64,000 nucleotides of DNA from Epichloe hybrida (lineage: Eukaryota > Ascomycota > Sordariomycetes > Hypocreales > Clavicipitaceae): assembly GCA_019022495.1 (NCBI GenBank), contig JAFEKR010000002.1, forward strand, positions 2,046,001 to 2,110,000, written 5' to 3'. Shown here one piece after another: positions 1 to 13,262 of this stretch (positions are counted from its first letter, which is position 1; every line of letters begins with the position of its first letter). The translations under genes and the position numbers were made by a program. The notes under the pieces are model-generated. The model made no database searches. It saw only the letters and a list, made by a program, of their open reading frames with translations, and was not told the origin of the DNA.

Positions 1-1086
1 GTAATTATAAGTAAATTACTATAGTAAAAGCTATAGCCTTTAATAACTTAGTATTTTAAGGTTTTTAAAAATATTAATATTATAAAAATGTTTTCTCTTT
101 TATATTTTTTTAAAATAATAATAAAAGTAAAATAATAGTAATAATAGTAATTAAGGTTATTAAAGTTATTAAAGCTCTTATAATAAGTATAGTATATTAT
201 ATAAAAGTAAGTCTTAGTTTTATTTTAAAAAATAAGTTAAACTTATTTTTTATAGCTTAATTAAGCTATATAAGGTAATTAAAATAATACTATTAATTAT
301 TTATTAATAGATTATAAATATTAGTTTATTATATTCTTTATTTATATATTATAGTAATAAGATATATAAAGTTACTATATATAACTTCTTAAGGCTTTAG
401 AATTATAAAGCTAAAAGTAATATTTAATTAGTTTAAATCTTAAATAAATAGTTTAAGCTTTTTTTAAGTTCTTATTATATTAAGAATAAGATTTAAGTAC
501 TAAGTATATATTTTATTAACTTCTAGTAATTTATCTAGATTTCTTAATTAATTTTATTCTATTAGTTTAGGGTATTTTTTATTTAAAATAATAATAATAA
601 CATTTTAAAATATAAAATAATTAATAGTAATAGTAAATAAAATAATAAGAAGGTTTTTCTTTAAGTTATATTAGTAAAATAAAGTATTAGGTATAATAGT
701 ATTATTAAAAAGTTATAATATTATAAATTACCCTAGTTATAGTAAAATCCTTAAAAAAAGGTAAATTTTATAAATTATATAACTAATTAGGTAAAATAGG
801 TAATAATAAAAGCTTCTATATAACTAGCCTTCTTTTAATCCTTATAATAACCTTATATAATAAAAAAGCCCACTTTTTTTTTACTAATACTATATTTGTA
901 GTTTTTATAGTTAGTGTAGTTAGTAACTACACTAACTACATTACACTATAAGCAAAAAAAAAACTACACTATACTAACTATAAAAAAAAAAAACTATAAT
1001 ATATTAACTATAAGAAAAAAAAAACTATATTATAAATACAAATTTTTCCTAAAAACTACACTAACTACACTACAAATAATACTCTG
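1..1086. mobile_element. hAT-like non-autonomous element, right-hand part, cut by window start
   Basis: This stretch is nearly the same as 9530-10635 and as the reverse complement of 13983-15150, so it is one copy of the repeat family whose intact copy lies at 13983-15858. Its right end reads AATACTCTG, the family terminus CAATACTCTG with one C to T change. The last 200 bp carry the ACTACACTA-type subterminal repeats also seen in the other copies. The left end lies outside the window. No coding frame is visible. The sequence is heavily AT-enriched, consistent with RIP. Confidence 0.7.
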
Positions 1087-1142
1087 CTTAAGGTATAGCT
1101 AGCAAAAGCCTAATAGGTTATTATAATAGTGATTTTATAGGG

Positions 1143-1575
1143 GATAAAAAGACCTCTAAATTAACCTACGCTTATCTATTTAAGCTAGCTAGCGGACCTA
1201 TTAGCTAGAAATCAAAGAAAGCTAGTACAATAGCTCTATTAACATTAGAAGCTAAAGCTAACGCTATCTGCGAGACCTTCTGGGAGCTACAGTGGCTTTA
1301 GGGCTTATTTAAGGAGCTAAAAACCCCTATTTCTCCCCCTATCTAGATATATTACAATAATTAAGGCGCTATAACCACTGCCTATAACCCTGCCTTACAT
1401 AGCTATACAAAGCATACCTTACTAAAGTTTAACTATATTAGGCAATAGGTTTTAGAGGGTTTAGCTAAGATTAAATATCTAGATACAAAGTTAATACCTG
1501 CAGACAGTCTAATAAAGCCTCTATCTAGACCTCTTTATTAGGCCTTTATTAAGCTCTTAGGGCTTAATAATTACT
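1143..1575 (+). pseudogene. Ty1/copia RNase H remnant
   Basis: Translated with stops allowed, this stretch gives the C-terminal RNase H of a Ty1/copia polyprotein. The motifs appear in order: ASGPISWKSKK, then STLEAKANA (the usual S-T-E-A-E-Y block), then YYNNxGAITTAYNPALHSYT with KH, then a segment close to YIRxxV, and finally ADSLxKPLS. Stop codons interrupt it and are mostly TAG or TAA where Gln or Trp would be expected, as RIP produces. Nothing upstream reads as the matching reverse transcriptase, because the end of a hAT-like element lies immediately to the left. This is a dead fragment. Confidence 0.8.
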
Positions 1576-1774
1576 AAAAAACCAATAACTAAATCCCTTT
1601 AATAGGGAACTAAAAACAACGCTAAAAAGGGAGCTATATTTAACAATAGCTAGGAATTTAAAAAGGGGGTCTTTTATCTTTTCCTATTTTTCCCTTTTAT
1701 TTATTTTTATCTAAAAAGTTCTTATTTACCCTATATTACTTTATACGCTTTTAATTAGCTTATATGTAATTCTT

Positions 1775-1800
1775 TTGTAGAGGGGGTGTTAAAAATAAGT
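1775..1800 (+). other. Polypurine tract and start of copia 3' LTR
   Basis: AGAGGGGG is followed directly by TGTTAAAAATAAG, about 200 bp downstream of the copia RNase H remnant. That is the position and form of a polypurine tract joined to an LTR that starts with TG. The LTR would begin at about 1787. I could not find its other edge or a second copy, so its length is unknown. Confidence 0.45.
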
Positions 1801-2347
1801 CTTATTTTTAGCCCTTTCTAGTTAAAGGACCTTTCTATTACTAGCTTGCATTATAAGCCTAATAGCTACACTGCAGCTATTAATGGTCACGAAGGTGGCC
1901 GTTAATAGCTATGACTAACTATATGAATAACTAATCCAAATTAATTATTAATTGTGGATTATTTAATTGCGTTATAGCTGCAAGCGTAGCCATAACCGCA
2001 GCGCCACTAGTAATTAGGTAAGCTAGGGTAATGTAAGCAGGTTACCTTATAGCTATCTTTAATAGCAATTTTCTCTTTAACTAGAGGTTATATAAAAATC
2101 TTATATATAGCAAATTAAAGCTAGAAGATAGGGCTTTCATTTTATATAGGAATATTTTTTAGACTAAAATTTAGTGTGTACAGGTTACTAGTTTGTATGG
2201 TGGTGAGTTGATTTTTTGGATTTTATATATAAATGAATTTTGCGGAAAATAAAAAGTGGCCTATAAGACCTCTTTAGCGGTCCGGATCCACTAATATAGT
2301 TAGTAAGTATATAAGAGGAAGAAGATCTTTTTAATCTAGCTAGATAG

Positions 2348-2575
2348 CTAGGCCTCTTAATCTAATAGCCGCATTGCCTATATAATGTCACTAAAATCAA
2401 TTCTATTAGTATATAAGATATTGTAAAAGTTATCTAGATTAAATTCTATTAGTTAATAACTGCTAAAACCTTCCGTTACGTTACATTAAATAAATTCAAC
2501 GTGGTGGTTTTACTAGTCCCTAACTGTAGAGCTACACCTGTATAGCTATTACTAGCTAGCAACTAGCTCCCTACA
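2348..2575 (+). repeat. LTR-like repeat B, copy 1 (inverted partner at 13036-13262)
   Basis: About 228 bp that recur as the reverse complement at 13036-13262. Most differences are C/T or G/A, with this copy being the more mutated one. It ends in CTCCCTACA, and in both copies the next bases are ATTT-like followed by an integrase remnant reading away from the repeat. This suggests LTR termini of one retrotransposon family in opposite orientations. The outer edge is unresolved. Confidence 0.5.
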
Positions 2576-2589
2576 TTTTAATAATTACT

Positions 2590-3661
2590 AGTGCTTAATC
2601 GCCCCTTTTAAGAATTATTAATAGATTTTATCACTAGACTTTCACTAGTAAAAGATTTAAATTAGACCTATAACGCAATTTTAGTTATTATTAACTATTT
2701 TATAAAATATAGTATCTATATCCCTATTTTAATGTAACTAACTAGTAATAGGCTAGTAACTATATTCTTAGAATATGTTTTTAAAGACTATAAAGCCCTA
2801 AAAGGTATTATAATAGACTAAGGTTTTATATTTACTAGTGGTTTCTAGATAACTTTTTGTTATTTTCTTATAATAAAGTAGCTACTTAGCACTGCTTTTT
2901 ACCCCTAGATAGATAGTTAAATAAAACATTTAAACTAGGTCTTAGAATATTATTTAAGGGCTTTTACTTATGCTAAATAGACTAATTAGGTAAATAACCT
3001 ATTAATAGCGTAATTTTCGTATAATATAAGCAATTACTTAACGCATAGCTACACACTAGTAAAGGCATTATAAGGTTATAATCCTAGAGGTCTATAGTAA
3101 GTAGTAGTAAATATCCCTTTAGTAAATAATTAAGCTAAAAGTAGGATTTTAGCACTAAGAGAGAAGTATACTATAATTAAGTAGCTTTTAAGTGACTTAT
3201 AAACTTAATATAAAAAATATTATAACTAGAAGAGAATTCTAATAAGGTTTAAAGTTAGTAACTATATTTTATTATTAATAAAAAATATTAACCTAAGATA
3301 CCTTAGTAAGAAGCTAGCTATAAAGTATCTAGGCCCCTATAAAATTAAAAAGGTAATTAGGAGTTATAGATTAGTATATTAATTAAAATTACTACCTAGG
3401 ACTTAATTATATAATATATTTAATATTACTAGTCTTAAACCTTTTAAAGGGGACTTAATTAATATAGAAAATATGCCCTTATTATAAGATACTATTAAAG
3501 ATAATAAATAAGAGTTTAAAGTTAAGAGAATTATTTTATATTACTATAATAAAAGGCATTATAAATATCTAGTTAAATAAAAGGGCTATAATACTTTAGA
3601 GAATTCTTAGGTATTAAAAAGGGATTTTATTACTAGAGAAATTATTAATAACTATAAGTAA
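2590..3661 (+). pseudogene. Ty3/gypsy chromovirus integrase and chromodomain remnant
   Basis: Reading through stops gives the integrase core of a Ty3/gypsy element. Visible blocks are a VIINYFTKYSIYIPI-like segment, a GIIID segment, LLSTAFYP with the Q-T-D-G-Q-T-E-like block that follows, LNQVLEYYLRAF, and a QFSYN-like segment. At about 3512-3661 a chromodomain follows with the blocks KYLVKxKGY and ENSxVL, where Trp codons have become stops. The chromodomain marks a chromovirus. Reverse transcriptase and gag are missing upstream, where repeat B abuts directly, so the element is truncated as well as mutated. Confidence 0.8.
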
Positions 3662-6600
3662 TAGCTAAGTAGTAAAGTTAATATAAGGTAATTACGCTTT
3701 ATAACTTAATATACTAAAGATATTAGAAAATAAAGTTAATTTACTTAGATAACTTAAATAATCTATTATATAGCTACTAAGTACCTATCCCTCTATAATA
3801 AAGTTAGCCCCTAAGACTACTAGTCCCTTATTATTAGTAGTAGCTATAGGAGCTATAAAGGAAAAGGCCTTAGGAGTATCTTTATTATTAAAATCCCCCT
3901 TTTATATATATAAACCTAAAGTATACTAAGGAGCTTAATAGGACTAATATATTTAGGTAAATTAATAGTATTTAGTATAAACTACTAGTAAGTTAGTTAA
4001 GTATTAGCTATATATATTAAGAAAGCTTACCTTTAGGATATTCTAGGCTATAAAGCAAAGAGAGTTTAAAATATTAATCTAAGTCTTTAGATTTATAGTA
4101 TTACTTAGTAACGCTATTATAGTATATTTATTATATTTTGCCTTATAAGTAGTATTAGTAAATATTTAAGTATAGTAAATATAACTATACTTATTAGAAT
4201 TTTTATAAACTAGGATAGTATTTTATAGCTTTTTCTTTACTTTTATAATAGGCTAGTAATAAGTTAGTAGTAATCTAGTGTCTAGGAAATAGGATTATAC
4301 TTACTTTATTTTAATAGTAATAGCTACCTTTAGAAGTAACTTTAATAAGTTTAAATAGCCTATTATAAAGCTATATAATTTAAGCTAAAGTCTAGTAGTA
4401 TATTAGTAATAACTAGGTAAATTCTAGTTAAGAGAGATATACTATAATATAGTTTTTATTATTTTAGAAGTAATAAGTATATTTTATTAAATAGCCTATT
4501 AAATATTAGTTATAAAGAAGTAATAAGTAAGTAAAGAAGTTATACTTAAAGATTTATTATATTTAGCTAGGAAGGTTTTTTTATTAATAAGGTATTCTAG
4601 AATCTTATAAGTACTATTTTTTAGGAGAATATTTTATATTACTACTTACTAATAATAGTATATATATAGAATTTTCTTTAAAGTTATTTTACTAGTAATA
4701 AGTTAGTAATAAAGATACTATAAGAATATAATAAACTTATAATAAGATTTTAGAAGAAGTTTGCTTTAGAGAAGACTTTATAAAAGACTTTATAGGAGAT
4801 TTCTTAGTTAATAAATCTTCTTAAGGTATTAATAAAGGCAAAGTTTAAGTATAAGACTTAAATATAGTAAACTAGCTATAAGTTAGCTATAATAGACTAA
4901 ATAGGGAAGTTATACTAATAAGAGTATAAACTTATAAGCTAGATAAGGGTAAGAAACTAAGATAAATAAGGATAAATAATAATAATAATTAGGGACTAAA
5001 AGAGGTTAGTAACTACTAAGTAATAGTAATAAGAGAGCTATTACTTAGCTAGTAAGGGTAACTTATAAGGTTAAGGGATATTATAAAAGAAAGGAAGAGT
5101 GTAAAAGGGGGGAAAAATTAGTCTCTTTTATATTAACCCTAGACCCCTTAAGTAATCTAACGCACTATATATAGGTAATTTATAAATTATAATAATAACT
5201 ATTAGCATTACTAAACGCATATATACCTAATAGCTATAAGCTTATAGTAACTATAATATAAGCCCTCTAGTTAGACTATTTAGAACCCTAGTATTAAGTA
5301 CCTTATTTATTTAACTAATTACAAAAATTAACACAGGTTATTTATATTGTTTTTCTAGCTATGTAATAAGTAATAATATTTATTTTACTATAGTAAAGCT
5401 ATATAGGGGCTGCTATTAGAATATTACTAACTATAATAAGGGGTTATTTTTAATTAGTAATATTATTATTATTATTTCTTTTTATTTACTTATATATCTA
5501 GATATAAGGTGCCTTATCTTATTTTCCTTATAAAGCTTTAATATAGTAATTACACCCTAAGTAAGTAGCTTATTTTATAATTAAGGTTAATTATATATAA
5601 GGGGGGTATTATATTAGGAGTATAGAGGTTAAAGATAGGATATTTATTAAAGCAAGTCTTTAGAGAACCTTTAGGCTATATAAATAATAAAGAGGCTAGC
5701 TAGCTATAAGATAGCTACGTGCTTATAAAGCGGGGTATTTATTAAAGACTATGCATATTATTAGTGCTAGGTTAGAGATTAAAACCTTTACGCACCTACC
5801 CCTAGCTAGCATTAATCTAGTAGTGACTGTAATAGTCTTAGCTATCACTTTGTTCTTAACCTTTTAGTGTAAGCTGTGATAGAATCTAACCTTAGGAAAT
5901 AATATTTATACACTTAGTAAAATAAACGCTATATATATATATAATATACACTAGCTAGCTCTATGTAAGGCTAGTACTAGTACTTTTACTACTAAGTTAA
6001 AAGGGAAAACCATTAATAAGGAGAAAAAACCCTCTTATATTTATATATAGGCTAGTACTAGCCCTAATCTAGGTTTATATTACTCTTATTATTACTTATT
6101 ATAGGTATTTATTACTAGCTTACACTAGCCTTATCCTATAGAAATTTTTATTTAAAAAGAGAAAATAAAGGAAAAATACTATAATAAAAGTCTTTTATCC
6201 CTAGCTAGTGTAAGATTAGGTTTATTTTACTACTACCCTAGGTTACCTTATTTTACCCTATAGTAAGGTAAAATTAGATTTATAGAGATATTTTACTTTA
6301 AGTTTACTTTTATATAAATACTTTTATAGCCTTACTTTTTAGTTATTTTTAACTTATTTTTAACTTATTTTTAACTTATCTTTAGCTTATATATATTATA
6401 AAGTTAAAGCACTTAGTTATATTTATAAGCTATAAAGAGAAGGTAATCTTAACCTAAACTATAAGTAATCCTAGGCCTAAGTTAATCTTTAGTTATTCTC
6501 TTACCTTTTTATATTATACTTTATTTCTTATACTATAGCTTTAATTTATCCCCTTTTTCTCTCTTATAAGTATAAGAGAGGTCCTCTCCCTTATGGGATT

Positions 6601-7351
6601 TAGGCTTTTTTTCTCTTCCTTTATTAAACTTCCTATAGGTTCTTTTCCTTTATAAAGCTACTTAAAGCTATCCTAGGTTAGTTTAAGGTTACTTTAAACT
6701 TTGTAAGTTTGCTAATTTCTATATAATTCTAGTTTTAATTTGCCTAGGATATGAAAATATTAAAGGCTTTCCTAGGAAAGTCTTTTACTATAAAGTAACT
6801 TTAGTAAGCTTAGGCTAAGGGAATAAGTATAAGTTCTCCTAGCCTTATTCTAAGTCTATTTTATATTTAATCTAGTGTAATTAGGTAAACCCTAAGGGAT
6901 TTAATGTGTATCTTATAAGATATAGTTAATTAAAATACCTAGCTACTAGTGCTAGCTTATTATTAGTATATTTTGCTTTAGTTTAGTTTAGGCCTAGGGG
7001 TAAATCTAACTAGATTAAAATAGGGTTATTAATATAAGTGTATTTTAATTATTAAATCTAGAATAATACTTATATAAAGGTATTATATGCCTTTAATGTA
7101 AGTCTTTCCTATAGCTAATTTATCCCTAAGTAAATTTAGCTAGTCTTTAGACTAAGCACTAGTAGTTATCTAATATTTTAGTAAAAATAGTAGCTAGGGG
7201 TAATATAAGTACTATAATTTTAGGTTATTTCTAGGTTTAAACTAGCTTTAACTATTATCTTTCCTAAGTCCTAGCTAACTATTATAATTAAGTTAAGAAA
7301 CTCTATGCTAAGAACTAGTATAAAAAAGAAAAGAAATACCTTAGCTATAAG
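3662..7351. other. AT-rich RIP-degraded DNA, no assignable element
   Basis: This 3.7-kb stretch has the same composition and stop density as its neighbours. A purine run AAGGGGGG ends near 5606 and could be a polypurine tract. No LTR pair, terminal inverted repeat or protein motif could be placed with confidence. Some reverse-strand frames around 6700-7200 are fairly open but match nothing I recognise. It is probably old transposon sequence. Confidence 0.5.
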
Positions 7352-7384
7352 CAGAGTATTGCACTAAAACGTGTAGTATAGTGT

Positions 7385-7482
7385 AGTATTTATAGTGTAA
7401 TATAGTATTTATAGTGTAATATAGTATTTATAGTGTAATATAGTATTTATAGTGTAATATAGTATTTATAGTGTAATATAGT
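7385..7482. repeat. 19-bp tandem repeat near hAT-like left end
   Basis: About five head-to-tail units of ATAGTGTAATATAGTATTT lie just inside the left terminus. The matching place in the intact copy at 13983-15858 has only short GTAGTGTAG runs. The array is therefore a local expansion of the subterminal repeat. Confidence 0.75.
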
Positions 7483-9399
7483 AACTACACTATAAACTAC
7501 ATTACACTATAAACTACACTACACTATAAACTATACTAACTATAAGGAAAAAAAAACTATAATATATTACACTATAAATTTTTTTTCCTAAACTATACTA
7601 ACTATAAATACTATAAATATAGTATTAGACTTTTTATTAGTTATAAGTATTTATAAGGTTAAAAGAAAGCTAGTTATATAAAAGCTTTTATTATTACCTA
7701 TTTTATTAAATTAGTTATAGAATTTATAATATTATATTATTTTTATAATTTTATAATAACTAAGTAAGGTTATATATAATATTATACTTTTTTAATAATA
7801 CTATTTAACTTAATACTTTATTTCCCTAATATAACTTAAATATAAATACTAGTAATTATAAGTAAATTACTATAGTAAAAGCTATAGTTTTTAATAACTT
7901 AGTATCTTAAGGTTTTTAAAAATATTAATATTATAAAAATGTTTTCTCTTTTATATTTTTTTAAAATAATAATAAAAGTAAAATAATAGTAATTAAGGTT
8001 ATTAAAGCTTTTATAATAAGTATATATATATTCTTTTTACTAAATAGCTAATTATATAGCTAGTCCTAGTACTTTAACTACCTTTTATAATAAGTATAGT
8101 ATATTATATAAAACTAAGTCCTAGTATTATTTTTAAAAATAAGTTACACTTATTTTTTATAGCTTAATTAAGCTATATAGGGTAATTAAAATAATACTAT
8201 TAGTTATTTATTAATATACTATAAATATTAGTTTATTATATTCTTTCTTTATATATTATAGTAATAATATATATAAAGTTACTATATATAACTTCTTAAA
8301 GCTTTAAAATTATAAAGCTTAAAGTAACATTTAATTAGTTTAAATAGTAAATAAATAGTTTAAGCTTTTTTTAAGTTCTTATTATATTAATAATAATATT
8401 AAAGTACTAAGTATATGTTCTATTAACTTTTATATATTTATTTAGATTTCTAATTTAATTTAATTATATTAGTTTAGGGTATTTTTTAATTAAATTAATA
8501 ATAAAAATATAAAATAATTAATAATAATACTAAATAAAATAATTAGAAGGTTTTTCTTAAAGTTATATTAGTAAAATAAAGTAATAAGTATAATAGTATT
8601 ATTAAAAAGTTATAATATTATAAATAACCCTAGTTATAGTAAAATTCTTAAAAAAAAGTGAATATTATAAATTCTATAACTAATTAAGTAAAATAGGTAA
8701 TAATAAAAGCTTTTATATAACTAGCTTTCTTTTAATCCTTATAATAACATTATATAATAAAAAGGTCCACTTTTTTTTTACTAACACTACATTGTAGTTT
8801 TTATAGTTAGTGTAGTTACTAACTACACTAACTACACTACACTATAAGTAAAAAAAAACTACACTATACTAACTATAAAAAAAAAAAACTACACTACACT
8901 AACTATAAGGAAAAAAAAACTATAATACATTACACTACAATTTTTTTTTCCTAAACTACACTAACTATAAACACTATAAATATAGTATTAGACTTTTTAT
9001 TAGTTATTAGTATTATAAGGATTAAAAGAATACTAGTTATATAAAAGCTTTTATTATTACCTATTTTATTTAATTACTTATAGAATTTATAATATTATAT
9101 TATTTTACTAATTTTACTATAACTAAGTAAGGTTATATATAATATTATACTTTTTTAATAATACTATTTAACTTAATACTTTATTTCCCTAATATAACTT
9201 AGAGAAAAACCTTCTTATTATATTATTTACTATTTCTATAAATTATTTTATATTTCTATAAATTATTATTATTACTTATTTTAAAAAAACTATAAAAAGA
9301 ACTACTAGTAAACTTAATATAAGTAGCTTATTATATCTTATTATAGCTTATAATAGCTTATAATAGCTTATAATACTAATATTACTAATATTACTAGTA

Positions 9400-9472
9400 T
9401 TACTAAGATTATTACTAAGATTACTAAGATTACTAAGATTACTAAGATTACTAAGATTACTAAGATATTATT
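9400..9472. repeat. TTACTAAGA microsatellite
   Basis: Roughly seven units of the 9-bp motif TTACTAAGA, preceded at 9345-9375 by three units of AGCTTATAAT. A shorter form occurs on the other strand at about 15205-15300 inside the intact hAT-like copy, so the array belongs to the element. Confidence 0.7.
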
Positions 9473-10829
9473 AGTGTTAAAGTTTAATAAATAATAAATA
9501 ATAAATAAATAACTTAAATATAAATACTAGTAATTATAAGTAAATTACTATAGTAAAAGCTATAGTTTTTAATAACTTAGTATTTTAAGGTTTTTAAAAA
9601 TATTAATATTATAAAAATGTTTTCTCTTTTATATTTTTTAAAATAATAATAAAAGTAAAATAATAGTAATTAAGTAATAATAGTAATAATAGTAATTAAG
9701 GTTATTAAAGTTATTAAAGCTCTTATAATAAGTATAGTATATTATATAAAAGTAAGTCTTAGTTTTATTTTAAAAAATAAGTTAAACTTATTTTTTTAAA
9801 CTAGCTTAATTAAGCTATATAGGGTAATTAAAATAATACTATTAATTCTTTATTAATAGATTATAAATATTAGTTTATTATATTCTTTATTTATATATTA
9901 TAGTAATAAGATATATAAAGTTACTATATATAACTTCTTAAGGCTTTAGAATTATAAAGCTAAAAGTAATATTTAATTAGTTTAAATCTTAAATAAATAG
10001 TTTAAGCTTTTTTTAAGTTCTTATTATATTAAGAATAAGATTTAAGTACTAAGTATATATTTTATTAACTTCTAGTAATTTATCTAGATTTCTTAATTAA
10101 TTTTATTCTATTAGTTTAGGGTATTTTTATTTAAAATAATAATAATAATATTTTAAAATATAAAATAATTAATAGTAATAGTAAATAAAATAATAAGAAG
10201 GTTTTTCTTTAAGTTATATTAGTAAAATAAAGTATTAGGTATAATAGTATTATTAAAAAGTTATAATATTATAAATTACCCTAGTTATAGTAAAATCCTT
10301 AAAAAAAGGTAAATTTTATAAATTATATAACTAATTAGGTAAAATAGGTAATAATAAAAGCTTCTATATAACTAGCCTTCTTTTAATCCTTATAATAACC
10401 TTATATAATAAAAAAGCCCACTTTTTTTTTACTAACACTACATTTGTAGTTTTTATAGTTAGTGTAGTTAGTAACTACACTAACTACATTACACTACAAG
10501 CAAAAAAAAACTACACTATACTACACTATAAAAAAAAAAAAAATACACTACACTAACTATAAGAAAAAAAAAACTACACTACAAATACAAATTTTTCCTA
10601 AAAACTACACTAACTACACTACAAACAATACTCTGATGATAGCTAAGAGAAGGAGAGGAATCTAGCTAGGAGAGAAGGTAAGCAAAAAGGGGGAAAAGGG
10701 GGAAAAGGGGGTGAAACAGTACCAAAAATGATGGGGATAATGATTATTATATTCTTCAAGTCTGTACTCTAACTAAGCCCTATATAATTATGATTAACTA
10801 TTATATAATCTATTCTTTACCTTAATATA

Positions 10830-11336
10830 GAGGTCAAAGTCAAAAGTCGTGTCCCCTACACAAGACTCACTTATAGTAGGTTATAGTAGTTCCAAAGAAT
10901 AAGTGATTTTAGACTAAAACCTATACTTTTTAAAAGCTTATAATAAAATATATAGTTAGTAAATTTATTTTCTTAAATTTCAATTATATTTGTTTTCACT
11001 TCAAAAATAGATATTATAAAAACTAACTTAATAAGATTTTTTTCTAGTATTTTAATTCAATTTTAAAGTAAAAGGTAATAATACTTCTAAATAAATTTAT
11101 ATTTTTAAATAAATATACCTTTTAAAGTCTAAAAATAATATAATAATTCCTATTAAATAAAATCAGTATTTATTTATTTAATAAAATATTCAGGTAATAT
11201 TTCTATTCACTAAATACTATATAACTAGCCTGTAAAAAGTAAAGGTTTTAGTGTAAAATTGCTTATTCTTTAAAACTACTAAGACCCTATTATAAGTGGG
11301 TCTTGTGCAGGGGACACGACTTTTGACTTCGACCTC
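10830..11336. mobile_element. MITE-like element with ~110-bp terminal inverted repeats
   Basis: The left end GAGGTCAAAGTCAAAAGTCG is the inverted match of the right end, with one transition in the first 20 bases. The match continues for about 110 bp on each side, through GTGTCCCC and the CACTTATA region. The element is 507 bp with an AT-rich core and no reading frame, as expected for a miniature inverted-repeat element mobilised in trans. Flanks are TATA on the left and CGTA on the right. These could be one 4-bp target duplication altered by RIP, or the outermost bases of the inverted repeats. The terminal arms keep CpG while the core does not. Confidence 0.75.
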
Positions 11337-11340
11337 CGTA

Positions 11341-13035
11341 GACTAGCCTATTTTAAGATAGTGTTAACTGTAATACTAGGCTTTTTCTAAAATACTATAA
11401 GCTATTTACCTTCTTAATTATTATTCTCTATTCCTTACTAATTTAGTGTCTCCTATTCTAGATTCTAATTAGCTATATTCTATATATTTAGTCTTAGAGG
11501 TTATAGTCTTTCCTAGCGTAGGATATATATCTTTAGATTATTAATATAAATCTTTTAACCTTATTCTTTATCTAGAAGTTTAATCTTATATAATACTAAT
11601 TATAACTTTCTCTTAATTATTAAAAGCTTTCCCTAGGTCTTATAAAACTTCCCCTGTAGCTTATTCTCTTCATTAATTTTCTCTTATATAAGATTACTTA
11701 CTTTAAACTATTATAGTAACTTAGAAAAATCCCTCTTATTATTTACTTACTAAGTTTAAACTAATACCTTTCTTTTCTCCCTTAGATTAAAGTACTATAG
11801 ATTTATTTCTTAGACTAAGATAAAATTACTTTCTAATTCTAATAAGCTTATCTTATCCTAATTATAACTAACTCCTTTGGATTAGTAAAGGGATTAAATC
11901 CTAATATTAGTATAGCTAGAGTTATCCTTATGCTTAATATAAACTAATTATTTAGAGTAACTATAATGCTTAAAATAGCTTAGTTTTATAAATTAAGTAA
12001 TACTTTATCCCTTTTTATTACTTACTTTATTAATTGTTATTTTACTAGGTAAATATTTTATTTAGTAAGTCCTATAGAAAATAAATATAGGATAAGCCTA
12101 AAAGTAACTATTATACTATATTTTCCTATAGTTAATTTAAAGTTTAGATTTTTAAAGTAAAATTTATTATTATAGTAAATTTCTCTTAGCTAACTAAAAA
12201 TAAAGCTCTAGTTTTTATCCTATATTTAGTAACTAAATCTCTAGTAGCTTTATTATAGGATTAACCTAGTGTAAATTATATTATATAATTTACAGTAATT
12301 AATATATATAAATCTCTATTTTAAGCCTTAGGAGTAATAGGTCTAAGGTAATCTATTTAACTAATACCTATAGTTCTTATACTATAATAGTTTTTAGAGC
12401 TAATCTTAGTAACCTAGTTTTAGTTTCCTAGTAAATAAGATAAGATTAATAGTAAGACTTCATATCTTTTACTATATCTAGCTAGAAATATATCCTATAA
12501 AGTTTTTATATTATAATAGTTAAGCTAAAATGACTTACTATATTATAAGCTTATTAAAGTTTTAGCAAAATCTCTTTAAAGATTATATATTTAGCTAAGG
12601 ACTTATTAAGTTTTAGATAATAAAGTTTTTAGTTTATTTAATATTTTAAAGCTCAATACTAAACTAGTTTTTATTATTTAGTTAGGATTATATAAGGACT
12701 ATAAATAATTAAAGTAAGAATTTCCCTATACTATTTAGAGTCTAATTATTCTTAAAGCTTAGTTTTAATTATCTTTAAAGTTTTATTATCTATTCTTTTT
12801 TCTTCTAGTATAATTATTATATTTATTAAAATTATTACTAGTTAATCTCCTATAGCTAGGGGTATATTAAATCCTATTTTTCTCTTTACTTTATATAGAT
12901 TAAATCTAAGTTTCTCTAGTAATTATAATATTCTATTTATAATCTTTATGATTTTATTATATTAGGATATTGTATATTTTTATATTTAACTCTTATAAAA
13001 TATTTACCTATTAATTAACTTTCCTATTATTGAAA
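11341..13035 (-). pseudogene. LTR retrotransposon integrase remnant
   Basis: On the reverse strand, at roughly 12,550 down to 11,900, a frame with scattered stops reads like a retrotransposon integrase. It has an IDYLRPITPKA segment, then RDLYILITVNY, then a KATRDLVTK segment, corresponding to the D-F-I-G-P and Y-I-L-V-V-D-Y blocks of the catalytic core. A segment ending in DIFLARY precedes it, where the zinc-binding part of integrase would end. It lies downstream, in its own direction, of repeat B copy 2 (13036-13262), which could be its LTR. Reverse transcriptase is not recognisable, so the family stays open. Confidence 0.5.
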
Positions 13036-13262
13036 TGTAGGGAGCTAGTTGCCAGCTGGCAACAGCTGTACAAGTGTAGCTTCTACGGTTAGGGACCAAT
13101 AGAGCCACCACGTTGAATATTCAACGCAACGCAACGGAAGGTTTCGGCAGTTATTAACTAATTAAATTCAATCTAGATGACTTTTACAATATCTTATATA
13201 CTAATAGAATTGATTTTAGTGACGTTATACAGGCAATGCGGCTGTTGGATTAAGAGGCCTAG
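13036..13262 (-). repeat. LTR-like repeat B, copy 2
   Basis: Reverse complement of 2348-2575 and much less mutated. It keeps CpG, for example in the AACGCAACGCAACGGAAGG stretch. It starts TGTAGGGAG on the + strand and contains a perfect 16-bp palindrome, GTTGCCAGCTGGCAAC, at 13048-13063. The LTR of the gypsy element starts at 13263 and cuts the repeat short, so that element inserted into repeat B. Confidence 0.6.

Larger units (their letters stand above)
7352..10635. mobile_element. Composite of hAT-like elements
   Basis: The block starts with CAGAGTATTG and ends with CAATACTCTG, the two termini of the intact copy at 13983-15858, but it is 3.3 kb rather than 1.9 kb long. Inside, left-half sequence (7352-7840) passes directly into right-half sequence (7845-8850). 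The order then returns to left-half sequence (8900-9250) and runs through to the right end. This looks like two copies joined by recombination with an internal deletion between AACTTAA repeats. The 8-bp flanks (GCTATAAG and ATGATAGC) do not match, which also argues against a single insertion. No coding frame is visible. Confidence 0.65.

Noticed and set aside
9345..9472. CRISPR-like array
   Set aside because: The units are plain microsatellite repeats without spacers, in a eukaryotic transposon.
7352..10635. Single intact 3.3-kb hAT element
   Set aside because: Flanking 8-mers do not match and internal order is rearranged, so it is a composite.
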